A program made the translations under genes and the position numbers. Shown here one piece after another: positions 1 through 10,200 of a stretch of DNA of 64,000 nucleotides. Positions within the stretch are counted from its first letter, which is position 1. Each line of letters begins with the position of its first letter. The stretch comes from Cafeteria roenbergensis. Taxonomy: Eukaryota; Sar; Bigyra; Bicosoecida; Cafeteriaceae. The stretch is taken from positions 1 through 64,000 of the forward strand of contig VLTN01000007.1 of the NCBI GenBank assembly GCA_008330645.1, given 5' to 3'. A model generated the notes under the pieces. The model was given only the letters and a program-made list of their open reading frames with translations. It did not search any database and was not told the DNA's origin.

Positions 1-19
1 ACCCTAACCTAACCCAACC
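1..19. repeat. Degenerate telomere-like CCCTAA stretch at the left edge
   Basis: The first 19 bases read as variants of CCCTAA/CCTAAC. A chromosome's left end would show the C-rich telomeric strand in this orientation. Only about three imperfect units are present, so this may be the inner edge of a telomere, an interstitial remnant or chance. The retroelement remains that follow fit a subtelomeric location. Confidence 0.35.
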
Positions 20-724
20 TTTCGCCTCCCCGACGGCGTCCCACAGTGCCTACCTTCTCCCCCACCACCACCGGCCCCCGCTTGGATGGAACCTCCGAGC
101 GATTCTCTGCGGTTGGCATTTCATATATTTGCATTCGTTACATCGCTCGGTGAGCGTCCCCCCGCGGCTCGAGTCCGGACTTCGACATCGGGCCGGACGT
201 GGGCGGCGCGACCGAGCGAACACCCTTTCTTGTGGGTTCCGGGCTCACGCCATTCTTTCTGCATTGGGATTTGATGCGGAGTCTGACCCGCCGTCAAAGC
301 TTCGTAGCATCTTGTCCTCGCTTCGACTCTCCGCCGCTTTGGCTATCGCTCACGCAGCGGCTCGACGCCGGGCCCTCGACGATCCTCGGGCTTTCGAGGC
401 TGGCGGCTGGGCGGAGCTCTCGCTCGGGTCAACGCCCATCTTGCCCCCTCCTCGACCAGGGGTCGCGGCTCTGGACCCCTGTCGCGGTCTTGCAGCTACT
501 TCGTGGAAAAGTGTGACCAATGGCGATTTGTCTTCGCTACGGCTCTTCTGGGCTCGGATGCCCGCGTGATCGAGCCGCTCCATCCCCAGGGCGGTCCCAA
601 GGAACTACCCTACCTCTCCTGAGGAAGCGACCGCGCTCCGGAGTCTGGTCGCTACGGAGGTGCGAACGGTTGGCTGGAGCCGCTCAGTGATTCTGATGCG
701 ATCAAGGCTCGTCGTCCTGCTCCG
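20..724. other. Region upstream of the RT remnant; no convincing gene
   Basis: Open frames here are short, overlap one another and match no family I recognise. The stretch probably holds the 5' part (leader or gag-like region) of the decayed tyrosine-recombinase retroelement, because the RT frame becomes recognisable at about 725. I see no RNA gene, intron pair or clear terminal repeat. Confidence 0.4.
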
Positions 725-1439
725 CTGAACGTGGTTCCCAAGAGCCCAGCTCCCGACGGCACCAGGAGGTGGCGCTTAGTGGCCGATAACTCCGAAACTC
801 GCCATCGCTACTTCGATGGCACGGGACTGCGCCCCGTGGGAGTGAACGCGTCGGTTTCCGGGACATCGCTGCCGTACCCCCGCACGCCCGTCGCTCGGCG
901 AGGTGGCAAGCGCATTGCTGGGTCCGGAACCGCCGTCCCTCCTGGCGTCCCTGGACGTGTCGGTCGGTTTCAAGCGCATCCGCCTTTCGGCGGCCTCGAG
1001 CGTGCTATTCACAGTTCGTCTCGATGGTACCACGTACGTTACCACGGCATCCACTATGGGAGCGTCCAGTTCCAGCAGTTTCATGAATTCGGTAACCGAC
1101 GCAGTGGCCCAAGCGCTTTCGACAGCGGACACCAAGATCTTGGCCTTTTGCGACGACTTGCTCCTCGCCATCCGGTCGGGCCCTGACAAGGCAGCGGGTG
1201 AAGTCGACCGAGTCAGAGACGCGATGTCGCAGCTGGGCATTCCGCCTCAGTCTGAAAAGACTGCGCTCCCTTCGAGCTCGATTGAATGGGTTGGGACACG
1301 GCTGTTCGCTGCCGGCCCGCACGGCCCGGCAAGGCTGGCCATGAAAGACGCTGCGGTGTCAGAAGCGGCGGCAGTGCTGACGGCTCTCACGCGTGACGCA
1401 GCGGATCGTGAGCTGCTAGCGAAGGTGGTGGACGCTTGA
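725..1439 (+). pseudogene. Reverse transcriptase domain, frameshifted
   Basis: The first part (about 725-840) reads VVPKSPAPDGTRRWRLVADN, like the RT fingers motif 'VPKkdg.WRlv.D'. After a frame change the palm follows: a hydrophobic strand, a GASSSSSFMNSVTDAV helix and the catalytic box FCDDLL, equivalent to YxDD, near 1146-1163. The frame ends at a TGA at 1437-1439 and continues open after it in the same frame, which indicates a nonsense mutation rather than a natural end. It would have copied the element's RNA into DNA. Confidence 0.7.
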
Positions 1440-1505
1440 CGTGGTTTTCGGTCATCTGCAAGCCAATTCGCCCACTCCTCCGCGACATACGGCTGGCGTT
1501 GGCGG

Positions 1506-2558
1506 ATGCTCCGGACCGGAACGGCGCCACTCGGATCTCGCGCGACCACCGCGGCTCGCTACCTCCTACGCGTCGTTCCGGGGATATCGCGCCCAGTGCG
1601 CGCAGAATACGCCCTCCGCTTATCGCGCCCTCCGGACCAGTTCCCGTCGCTGGTGGTGGTCACGGACGCGTCGTCCACGGGTTTCGGGTTCGTCCTGTTC
1701 GACTTGCGCCGAACCGTCAACGCGAAAGTGAACGGTCTCACCCGCCGGTGTGTCGACGTCACGCTGTTCAAAGGCACCTGGAGGTCGGACATACCCCAGT
1801 CCGTCCGATCCGAGTTCGCCTGCGCCGCCATGGCGGTGGTGGTGGCCTCGTCCGTGGCGCCCGGCGGCAACGCACGGCTATTGTCCGACTCCACGACAGT
1901 GGTGGGGGGGATTCAATCGCATGTCGCCGTCGGCGCGATCCGCGCACTCTGACGACATCGCAGTCCCGCTTGCCCCTCACTCTCCTCCGCTCCCGGCTTG
2001 TTTGTGCATGCTGACCACATTCAGGGTTCTCTCAACACGGTGGCGGACTTTCTCAGTCGCGTCTCGCCGAATGGCGACGGTGCGCCATGGCCCGATGGGG
2101 CGTTGCCCCGACTGTGGGCGCGGTTGTCGAGTTTCTCGAGGCTGCACCACGAATTGCCCGTGCCCTCCTCTCCGAGGTTGGTCGACTTGGGAGTGGTGGG
2201 ATCCTGTCGGCTGGCTGGAGGCCGGGTGTCTGCGGCCGGGTTCGTCGTCCCAACCGCCGACGACGCGTGGGCCGTCTCTCCCCTATTGGCCTTATGGTCC
2301 GGAGACTCGATCCAAGTCACCCCGGCCTTCCGCGTGTATGCTGACGCCGCGGAGCGGACAGGGCTCACTCTCCCCTTCGGGAAAACGGCAGCGGCCACAA
2401 TCTCGACAGCGTTCCTGTACATCGGAGCGGCCCGGCCCCAGCGGTTTCGCGACCGCCACCGTGGCTTCCTACTACCACAACGTCATCCGCCTGGCCCGCC
2501 TCATGTTGATGGAGCCAGACGCGGCGACCTCGCGCCTGGTGGGCTCCCTCGTAACTAA
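1506..2558 (+). pseudogene. RNase H domain of the retroelement, with stops
   Basis: This is the same frame as the RT. It carries the RNase H strand VVVTDASSTGFGFVLFD (catalytic Asp, about 1655-1710), the SEFACAAMAVVVA helix with the catalytic Glu (about 1810-1850) and RLLSDSTTVV with the third Asp (about 1875-1905). A stop interrupts the frame at 1950-1952. It resumes with HADHIQGSLNTVADFLSR (about 2005-2060), the typical end of RNase H in DIRS and Gypsy elements. The fold would degrade the RNA of the RNA/DNA hybrid. Confidence 0.7.
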
Positions 2559-3218
2559 GCGCATCCAGAGGTGGGACGCCCCACCATCGACACAAGAGGC
2601 GTGTTCTCCCGAGGAGACGTTGTCCGCGCCATCAGCCTCGCCACCGTGGACCCCGCGGTGGCCGCAGCCACAGCTGCGTGCTGGGACGCTGTGTCCCGGG
2701 CCGGGTCCCTGCTTACCCGCCAGTCCCCGGGCTCTCGCAGCGACCCGACGCCCCGAGCGCAGGCCAGAGTCCTCAAGCGCAGGCCCTTTCTCGTCGTGGA
2801 ACTCCAAGTCTTCGAGAAGATGTCCAAGTCGTGGGAGCGCCTCCTCTTCGATACCGACCCCTCTTCCCCACAGTACAATCCCACAGCCGTGGGAGCCGCA
2901 GCCGCCATCGAGAGGCTCATGGCCGAGCGCCGGTCCCCCTCCGAGCCCCTCTGGCGAAAGCGAGACGGCACGCACGTCGTCCCTTCCGATCTGGTGGCCG
3001 CCCTCCAGGCGGCTAACCCTCACCTGCGCATGTGCCGCATTACCCCGCACAGCTTCCGAATCTCGGCTGCTAGCTGGCTTGTGAACCAAGCCCACGTCAG
3101 CCGGGAGCGCGTCGCGGCCCTTGGCCGCTGGCACGACCCGAAATCTCTTGACACCTACATCCGAGTGAACACCGTCGTCCCGGAGTTCACCCGACTGGAT
3201 CGCTCTGCGATGCCCTGA
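2440..3218 (+). pseudogene. Tyrosine recombinase of the retroelement, frameshifted
   Basis: A helical core-binding segment containing SYYHNVIRLARLM (about 2468-2510) is in a different frame from the catalytic domain, so at least one frameshift has occurred near 2575. The catalytic part ends with HSFRISAASWLVNQAHVSRE, then GRWHD and TYIR (about 3047-3165). These are the H-x-x-R, Trp/His and nucleophilic Tyr landmarks of the family. The box I Arg is less certain. DIRS-superfamily elements use this enzyme instead of a DDE integrase. It stops at TGA 3216-3218. Confidence 0.72.
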
Positions 3219-3417
3219 TCTATGGAATGGGATGGCTCGGAGGGCGACCCTGGCGGTCCCCGCCGAGCCGAATCTTTAGCCACTAGGTCAGCATCGGCGA
3301 TTCTCGCCTCCACTCTGCCAACCAGAAATAAGACAGCAGGGCCGGGAAGCCGACGGTGTGACTCGGCTCGCATCGGCAGCGTCCAACCCGGCCTTGAAGA
3401 AGGGAGGCTACGCTCAG

Positions 3418-4497
3418 ATGAGGCTGGCAAAGATGCTGAGCAAGGGCTGCAAAGCCGGGGGCATGGGCCTGCCTGGCGTAGCGCAGTTCCGCTTCGAGGC
3501 GACAGCGGGCTTCATCGAGGCAGTTCGAGACATGCGGAAAGGGCGGTTCGAGATGGCACCACCGCCGGAGGAGGCCCTCGACGGACCCGGCACTGGTGGA
3601 GGCGGAGGAGAGCCAGCGTCGGGGAGTGGTGCCGGAGCAGGACCAGCCAACGCCGGCGGGGCGGAAGCGGAGGATAAGTCGGGTGCGGCGGCTGCTGCAG
3701 CGGGCGGCACGCCGTGGGTGGACCACCCGGCGGTCGGAGAGAGCGAGTCCAAGGAGGACTGCGAGGAGGGCCCGGCGCACGGGCAGCAGCTTGCAGGTAC
3801 GCTGGATGGGTGGCTCGTCAGCGGTACGGAGGGAGCGGCTGAACCGGAGCATCAGCCAACACCGACAAGCGGAGGCCAGACGGGCGGCGGAGGTGCGGCT
3901 GCCGCCAGCGCGGCGGGAGCGGCGACCGAGATGACGACGGGCGGTGGCGGCGCAGCGGCAGCTAGTGCGGCTGGCGCTCCAACCGGCCAAGAGACATCTG
4001 ATGCCGCACAACCGAGAGCGGATGCGGCACAGGTCTACTCGGTCAGGCGAACGCCGGCGATCGGGTTGGCCAGGGACGGACCTGACGCGGACGCGGACGG
4101 CAACGACCCCAACTGGAAGGGCATCTCGCTCAAGAAACTCGTGATGCGGGCGCTGAGGCGCTCAGACCGCAGCGATGCGACCAAGGAGGTGGGCGACATC
4201 CTGCTGCGATGCGAGGAGGTCGCCAAGGGAGCCTACCGGGACTACGAGCGGGACAGCAAGGAGTACAAGGACGCCTGCACCGAGGCACGGTACTTCAGGC
4301 CGGACAAGGACTGCGTCGTGGGCAAGGAGGCCGACCTTCATGCCGCCAGGGTGACGAAGCGCTACCAGCTGGCGCATGTGTGGAGGTCGGACATCGCGGG
4401 GGCTGTCGAGGGCCTGGAAGAGCTGCGCGCCGAGATCGAGGAGCTGGCGCTGGAGGCGATGATGGAGCTCAGATCTGACGACGAGTCGTCGGGATGA
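3418..4497 (+). CDS. Gag-like low-complexity protein of a second mobile element
   Basis: This open frame encodes 359 residues from the first ATG; the frame is open from 3358. The N-terminus is basic (KGGYAQMRLAKMLSKGC), the middle is long and Gly/Ala/Thr-rich, and the C-terminal 120 residues are charged and probably helical (about 4100-4490). I recognise no domain. The stop lies one base before the ATG of the next ORF (4499), which encodes the N-terminal side of a nuclease. That compact join, next to a duplicated mobile 3' end, suggests the first ORF of a retroposon. It could also be the N-terminus of one long protein split by a frameshift. No reverse transcriptase motif is present between 3358 and 6640. 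Confidence 0.45.
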   Translation: MRLAKMLSKGCKAGGMGLPGVAQFRFEATAGFIEAVRDMRKGRFEMAPPPEEALDGPGTGGGGGEPASGSGAGAGPANAGGAEAEDKSGAAAAAAGGTPWVDHPAVGESESKEDCEEGPAHGQQLAGTLDGWLVSGTEGAAEPEHQPTPTSGGQTGGGGAAAASAAGAATEMTTGGGGAAAASAAGAPTGQETSDAAQPRADAAQVYSVRRTPAIGLARDGPDADADGNDPNWKGISLKKLVMRALRRSDRSDATKEVGDILLRCEEVAKGAYRDYERDSKEYKDACTEARYFRPDKDCVVGKEADLHAARVTKRYQLAHVWRSDIAGAVEGLEELRAEIEELALEAMMELRSDDESSG

Positions 4498-4498
4498 C

Positions 4499-5718
4499 AT
4501 GGAGGCAGCGGCAAACCTGGTGGAGGAGTTCATCAGGGCCTGCAAGGGAGCCCGCTGCCTGGCCGCAGCGACAGGGTTCGAGGGCTTCTTGCCCGACACC
4601 CTGGGTAAGCTGCCGGGCGAGCTGAAGGCCAAGCTCCGCAAGTGCCTGTACGGCGACGGGGTGACAGCGCGGGCGAACGAGCAGACCGAGGCGCCCTGGC
4701 AGCGCAAGATGGTGCTGCATCACGACGACATGCTGCGCATCAAGCACGAGTGTGTCTTCCTGCGCCGGCTGGCCAAGGCGCGCAGGGCCTGCACAGCACG
4801 CTGCAGGGCCGAGGCGCTGGCCAAGGGCACGCCGGAGAAGCGTGTCGCCAACATCGACGACCCGGCCATGCTGCGCGTCATGAGCGACCTGGTCGCGTTC
4901 CGAGAGGCGTGCGTGCCGGGAACGCACTACTGGCTCCGCAACACGATGATGGGGCCCCGCGGGCTCACAGACGAGGAGTTCGCGGTGGTCACCCGCTACC
5001 GCATCGGAGCCTCCGAGGCCGACCACGTGGTGCCGGACGGCGTGCCGATCAACTGCGCGTGCGTGCAGCGCGGACACCACCGCGAGAGGCACCGTCCACA
5101 TCGGCGGGGTCTCGGGCGTGGCACATCACCTGGCGCGCTGCCGCTGCGGCAAGGGCTCCACCATCCGGGCGCACAACGACGTCCGCGACGTCCTGCACGC
5201 GGCGGTGCGCTCGGCGGGACTGCAGTCGGTGGTGGAGCCCTCCAGCTGGCAGGACGGGCAGACGCGCTTCGGGTCCCAGCCGGGGTCCAGCGAGGCCGCG
5301 CGCAAGCGACCGGACCTGCGGGTGCACGTCGACTTCGAGACCACCTGTCTTGTCGACGTGCAGATCACCTCGGCGGTGAGCAAGTCCTACGTGACGCAGG
5401 GCCTGCAGAACATGGACGCCTTTCTCGAGCGCCGTGAGAATGACAAGATGAGGGAGTACAAGAAGAGCTCAGCTACAAAGGACAACTTGAGCTCCATTGT
5501 GCCCTTCGTCATCACGACCACGGGACGCATGGGGACCGGCGGCCTTCGCCTTCCTCAAGAAGGTGGCGGACACGGCCTTCGGTGACCGGCCGAGGGAGCG
5601 TGCGCGCTGGGCCTTCCGCTGGCTGTCGAGGCTGAACGAGGTCATCGCCAAGGGACTGGCGACCCAGCTGATCGGGCAGACGCAGTACCTGCGACAGCAG
5701 GTGGAGCGTTTGCGGTGA
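4499..5718 (+). pseudogene. Zinc-finger plus PD-(D/E)XK-like endonuclease ORF, copy 1 (broken)
   Basis: The ORF starts at ATG 4499 and runs about 190 codons, then needs a frame change near 5060-5100. The new frame holds HLARCRCGKGSTIRAHND, a Cys/His cluster, followed by RPDLRVHVDF and LVDVQIT (about 5310-5370). This 'RPD...VDV' pattern, after a Cys/His motif, matches the restriction-like endonuclease tail of site-specific non-LTR retroelements such as R2. An extra G near 5530, compared with copy 2, shifts the end out of frame. So copy 1 carries at least two frameshifts. Assignment to a nuclease rests on motif pattern, not on a search. Confidence 0.5.
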
Positions 5719-6634
5719 GCAGGGGCGGCTGAGTGACGACTCGAGGCAGTGTGATGGGAGTGATCTGGGACTTGAGACTTGGGATTGCGGGTTTGGCGCG
5801 GTTTGTGATTCATCGGTGATGGAGTTGCTGGATTGGTTTTTGATGAGTCTGTGACTCGAGTGTGTGGTATGGTGACGCGAGTTTTCGACCCCCCCCAACG
5901 ATGTTCTTCATCCGCGACGTCCTGCACGCGGCGGTGCGCTCGGCGGGGCAACAGTCGGTGGTGGAGCCTTCCAGCTGGCAGGACGGGCAGACGCGCTTCG
6001 GGTCCCAGCCGGGGTCCAGCGAGGCCGCGCGCAAGCGACCGGACCTGCGGGTGCACGTCGACTTCGAGACCACCTGTCTCGTCGACGTGCAGATCACCTC
6101 GGCGGTGAGCAAGTCCTACGTGACGCAGGGCCTGCAGAGCATGGACGCCTTTCTCGAGCGCCGTGAGAATGACACGATGAGGGAGTACAAGAAGAGCTCA
6201 GCTACAAAGGACAACATGAGCTCCATTGTGCCCTTCGTCGTCACGACCACGGGACGCATGGGACCGGCGGCCTTCGCCTTCCTCAAGAAGGTGGCGGACA
6301 CGGCCTTCGGCGACCGGCCGAGGGAGCGTGCGCGCTGGGCCTTCCGCTGGCTGTCGAGGCTGAACGAGGTCATTGCCAAGGGACTGGCGACCCAGCTGAT
6401 CGGGCAGACGCAGTACCTGCGACAGCAGGTGGAGCGTATGCGGTGAGCAGGGGCGGCTGAATGGCGACTCGTGGCAGTGTGATGGGAGTGGTCTGGGATT
6501 TGGGACTTGGGATTGCGGGTTTGGCGGGGTTTGTGATTCATCGGTGATGGAGTTGCTGGATTGGTGATTGGTGAGTCTGTGACTCGAGTGTGTGGTATGG
6601 TGACGCGAGTTTTCGACCCCCCCCAACGATGTTC
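5182..6634 (+). repeat. Tandem duplication of a mobile-element 3' end, about 727 bp x 2
   Basis: Copy 1 is 5182-5906 and copy 2 is 5911-6634. They differ by scattered substitutions and one indel. Each contains the nuclease tail, a shared 3' untranslated region from GTGAGCAGGGGCGGCTGA and the same terminal CGACCCCCCCCAACGATGTTC. Copy 2 is followed by a second AACGATGTTC (6635 onward), which may be a target duplication or a fragment of the preferred target. Confidence 0.8.
5911..6446 (+). pseudogene. 5'-truncated second copy of the endonuclease tail
   Basis: The segment begins abruptly at TCCGCGACGT, which corresponds to 5182 in copy 1, and repeats the rest of the ORF nearly base for base about 729 bp downstream. 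Here the last part stays in frame to a TGA at 6444-6446 and gives the intact C-terminus (AFAFLKKVADTAFGDRPRER onward). It retains the RPDL...VDVQIT motif but lacks the Cys/His cluster and everything upstream. There is no start codon of its own in good context. It is most simply a 5'-truncated insertion. Confidence 0.6.
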
Positions 6635-7276
6635 AACGATGTTCATTCAAAACCCCTCCCTCCCATCGAGGGGGGGGGAACTTCAGCCCCCTGTTCGCTC
6701 TGCCCCCCATCAATGCTCATTCTTCGTTTGCGGGCATATACTAACCATAGCGATTTTCGGATGACCTGGCTCGTCGCCGACTTGGCACAGGTTCGCGCGC
6801 GCACCCAGCAGCACAGATCCGCAGTCTCGTCGGCTGGGGACAACAAGTTGTGCACTCGCTACGCCTGAGCCATGCTTCAGGTGCGGGCCGGTCTCATGGT
6901 GCCGACCCGGCGGTTGGCAGTCCGCGCCCTGGCTGCAGCACAAGCGGCTGCGGTGGAGCAAATGCTCGCCTCGTGCTGGCGCGGCGCAAACCGGCAAGCC
7001 GAGCCGGTTGTCCTCGGTGCTCTCCGCCTCGACCACTCCCCGCGCGCGTGCATTCGTGTTAGCTGGCCTGGCTTTGCCCCGCAAGGTCCAGGTCTCCGCA
7101 ACCTGCTCGCCGATGCCCGCTCATCGGGAGCATCTCGCGCCGCTGCGGGAGCTCTGCAGTGCTGCTGGCACCATCATGGGCGGCAACTCCGTGGCCCACT
7201 TTTCCAGGCGGGAGCGCCCAACTGTGGCTCGTTCAGGCTTCCCAGGCCCCCACTCATCACCCCGCAGCAGCGGGCC
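6635..7276. other. Junction between mobile elements and the ankyrin gene; no gene seen
   Basis: The first 150 bases have a G9 run and locally lower GC than the neighbourhood, including an AT-rich patch at 6735-6765 (catatactaaccatagcg). The rest probably contains the promoter and 5' leader of the ankyrin gene. Frames here are short and unlike known proteins. Confidence 0.4.
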
Positions 7277-10200
7277 ATGGCCGCTTCTGCCGCGACTGAG
7301 AACAGGCTGCTGCTCGCCCTGGCGGATGCCAGCGGCAGCGGCAACACTGCCGAAGTCAGCAGGCTGCTGGACGCAGGAGCGTCAGTGAACGGGATGTGGC
7401 CAACACCCGTGAGCGCGATTCGTGAAGAGCTTCAAGTCGTGCCCAGGCGCAACGGTCAAGGGAGCTGCTGAGGCGACGCTTGGAACCGACATGGGGGTAG
7501 CCGAGAGCAAGAGCAAGGCCAAATGCTTGCGGCACTGAGCCCGCCACAGTGGCCTGGGCAGGGCAGGCAAATAGGGCCATGTTGCGCTCCGCTGGCGGAC
7601 CCCTTGGTCGACGACCAGAGATGTGCTTTTGGCTGGGGTTGTGTGTCTCCGCAGCATGGAAGGACGGCGTTGCTGTTGGCCTCTCGCTACGGCCATGCGG
7701 ACATCGTGCGGATGCTGCTCGACCGTGGCGCCAGCGTGGATGCCACCGATCGCGTGAGCCAGCCCGCGTGCCTCGCCGCGCCGCCGTCGACCCTGCACGG
7801 GGCAGCCGGGCCCATGCCACAGCGGATGGAGCGTGGCCGGGTGAAGCAGCCCGCCGAGACGGTGACGAGGGCAGCGAGCGTTGGTGCGCGGGGGGTCAAT
7901 GTGCGGCGAATGCGCGCCTGGCTGGGGTTGTGTGTCTCCGCAGTACGGACGAACGGCGCTGATGTGGGCCTCCGATAACGGCCATGTGGACATCGTGCGG
8001 ATGCTGCTTGGAAGTGGCGCCGACGTGGATGCCACAGACGACGTGAGCCAGCCCGCGTGCCTCGCCGCGCCGCCGTCGACCCTGCACGGGGCAGCCGGGC
8101 CCATGCCACAGCGGATGGAGCGTGGCCGGGTGAAGCAGCCCGCCGAGACGGTGACGAGGGCAGCGAGCGTTGGTGTGCGGGGGGTCAATGTGCGGCGAAT
8201 GCGCGCCTGGCTGGGGTTGTGTGTCTCCGCAGTACGGAAGGACGGCGCTGCTGTTGGTCTCGAAGTGCGGCCATGTGGACATCGTGCAGATGCTGCTCGG
8301 AAGTGGCGCCAGCGTGGATGCCGCCGAGCGCGTGAGCCAGCCCGCGTGCCTCGCCGCGCCGCCGTCGACCCTGCACGGGGCAGCCGGGCCCAGGCCACAG
8401 CGGATGGAGTGTGCCGTGGCAAGGTGGCCTGCTAAGCGGATCACTTGGTCCAGGAAGCGAGCGTTGGTGTGAGCAGGGTTGCCGTGCGGTGACACGGGTG
8501 ATGTGCTTGCCTGCCTGGTGATGACTCGGCATTGCAGAATGGCACGACAGCACTGATGTGGGCCTCTCATAGCGGCCATGCGGACATCGTGCGGATGCTG
8601 CTCGACCGTGGCGCCAGCGTGGATGCCACCGACGACGTGAGCCAGCCCGCGTGCCTCGCCGCGCCGCCGTCGACCCTGCACGGGGCAGCCGGGCCCAGGC
8701 CACAGCGGATGGAGCGTGGCCGGGTGAAGCAGCCCGCCGAGACGGTGACGAGGGCAGCGAGCGTTGGTGTGCAGGGGGTCAATGTGCGGCGAATGCGCGC
8801 CTGGCTGGGGTTGTGTGTCTCCGCAGTACGGAAGGACGGCGCTGATGTGGGCCTCCGATAACGGCCATGTGGACATCGTGCGGATGCTGCTCGGAAGTAG
8901 CGCCAGCGTGGATGCCGCCGAGCGCGTGAGCCAGCCCGCGTGCCTCGCCGCGCCGCCGTCGACCCTGCACGGGGCAGCCGGGCCCAGGCCACAGCGGATG
9001 GAGCGTGGCCGGGTGAAGCAGCCCGCCGAGACGGTGACGAGGGCAGCGAGCGTTGGTGTGCGGGGGGTCAATGTGCGGCGAATGCGCGCCTGGCTGGGGT
9101 TGTGTGTCTCCGCAGTACGGAAGGACGGCGCTGCTATTGGCCTCTCGCCACGGCCATGTGGACATCGTGCGGCTGCTGCTCGACCGTGGCGCCAGCGTGG
9201 ATGCCACCGATCGCGTGAGTCAGCCCGCCTGCCTCGCCGCACCACCGTCGACCCCGCACAGGGGCAGCCGGGCCCAGGCCGCGGCGGACGCAGCGTGGCC
9301 GGGTGAAGTGGCCCGCTTGGAGGGTGACGAGGGCAGCGCGACCTGGTGTGCGGAGGGTCGATGTGCGGCGAATGCGCGCCTGGCTGGGGTTGTGTGTCTC
9401 CGCAGCATGGACGAACGGAGCTGCTGTGGGCCTCTGATCGCGGCCATGTGGACATCGTGCGGATGCTGCTCGACCGTGGCGCCAGCGTGGATGTCACCGA
9501 CGACGTGAGCCAGCCCGCGTGCCTCACCGCGCCGCCGTCGACCCTGCACGGGGCAGCCGGGCCCAGGCCACAGCGGATGGAGCGTGGCCGGGTGAAGCAG
9601 CCCGCCGAGACGGTGACGAGGGCAGCGAGCGTTGGTGTGCGGGGGGTCAATGTGCGGCGAATGCGCGCCTGGCTGGGGTTGTGTGTCCCCGCAGTACGGA
9701 AGGACGGAGCTGCTGTGGGCCTCCGATAACGGCCATGTGGACATCGTGCGGATGCTGCTCGACCGTGGCGCCAGCGTGGATGCCACCGACGACGTGAGCC
9801 AGCCCGCGTGCCTCGCCGCGCCGCCGTCGACCCTGCACGGGGCAGCCGGGCCCATGCCACAGCGGATGGAGCGTGGCCGGGTGAAGCAGCCCGCCGAGAC
9901 GGTGACGAGGGCAGCGAGCGTTGGTGCGCGGGGGGTCAATGTGCGGCGAATGCGCGCCTGGCTGGGGTTGTGTGTCTCCGCAGCATGGACGAACGGAGCT
10001 GCTGTTGGTCTCGAAGTGCGGCCATGTGGACATCGTGCGGATGCTGCTCGACCGTGGCGCCAGCGTGGATGCCACAGACGACGTGAGCCAGCCCGCGTGC
10101 CTCGCCGCGCCGCCGTCGACCCTGCACGGGGCAGCCGGGCCCAGGCCACAGCGGATGGAGCGTGGCCGGGTGAAGCAGCCCGCCGAGACGGTGACGAGGG

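Larger units (their letters stand above)
725..3218 (+). mobile_element. Decayed DIRS/Ngaro-type tyrosine-recombinase retroelement
   Basis: Three enzymatic modules occur in DIRS-superfamily order: reverse transcriptase (725-1439), RNase H (about 1506-2558) and tyrosine recombinase (about 2440-3218). No integrase or aspartic protease is visible, which argues against an LTR Gypsy or Copia element. The reading frame is interrupted by in-frame stops at 1437-1439, 1950-1952 and 2556-2558 and by frameshifts near 840-900, 2440 and 2575, so this copy is dead. Terminal split direct or inverted repeats, which would separate Ngaro from DIRS types, were not identified, so outer limits are approximate. Confidence 0.75.

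Noticed and set aside
725-3218. Interpretation as a Gypsy-type LTR retrotransposon
   Set aside because: There is no protease, chromodomain or DDE integrase, and a tyrosine recombinase with H-x-x-R and Tyr motifs follows RNase H, as in the DIRS superfamily.
7896-9860. Long antisense frame (654 codons) across the ankyrin array
   Set aside because: It is a shadow: the 289-bp unit repeats almost identically, so one stop-free antisense frame is repeated along with it. It spans exons and introns of the plus-strand gene and matches no family.
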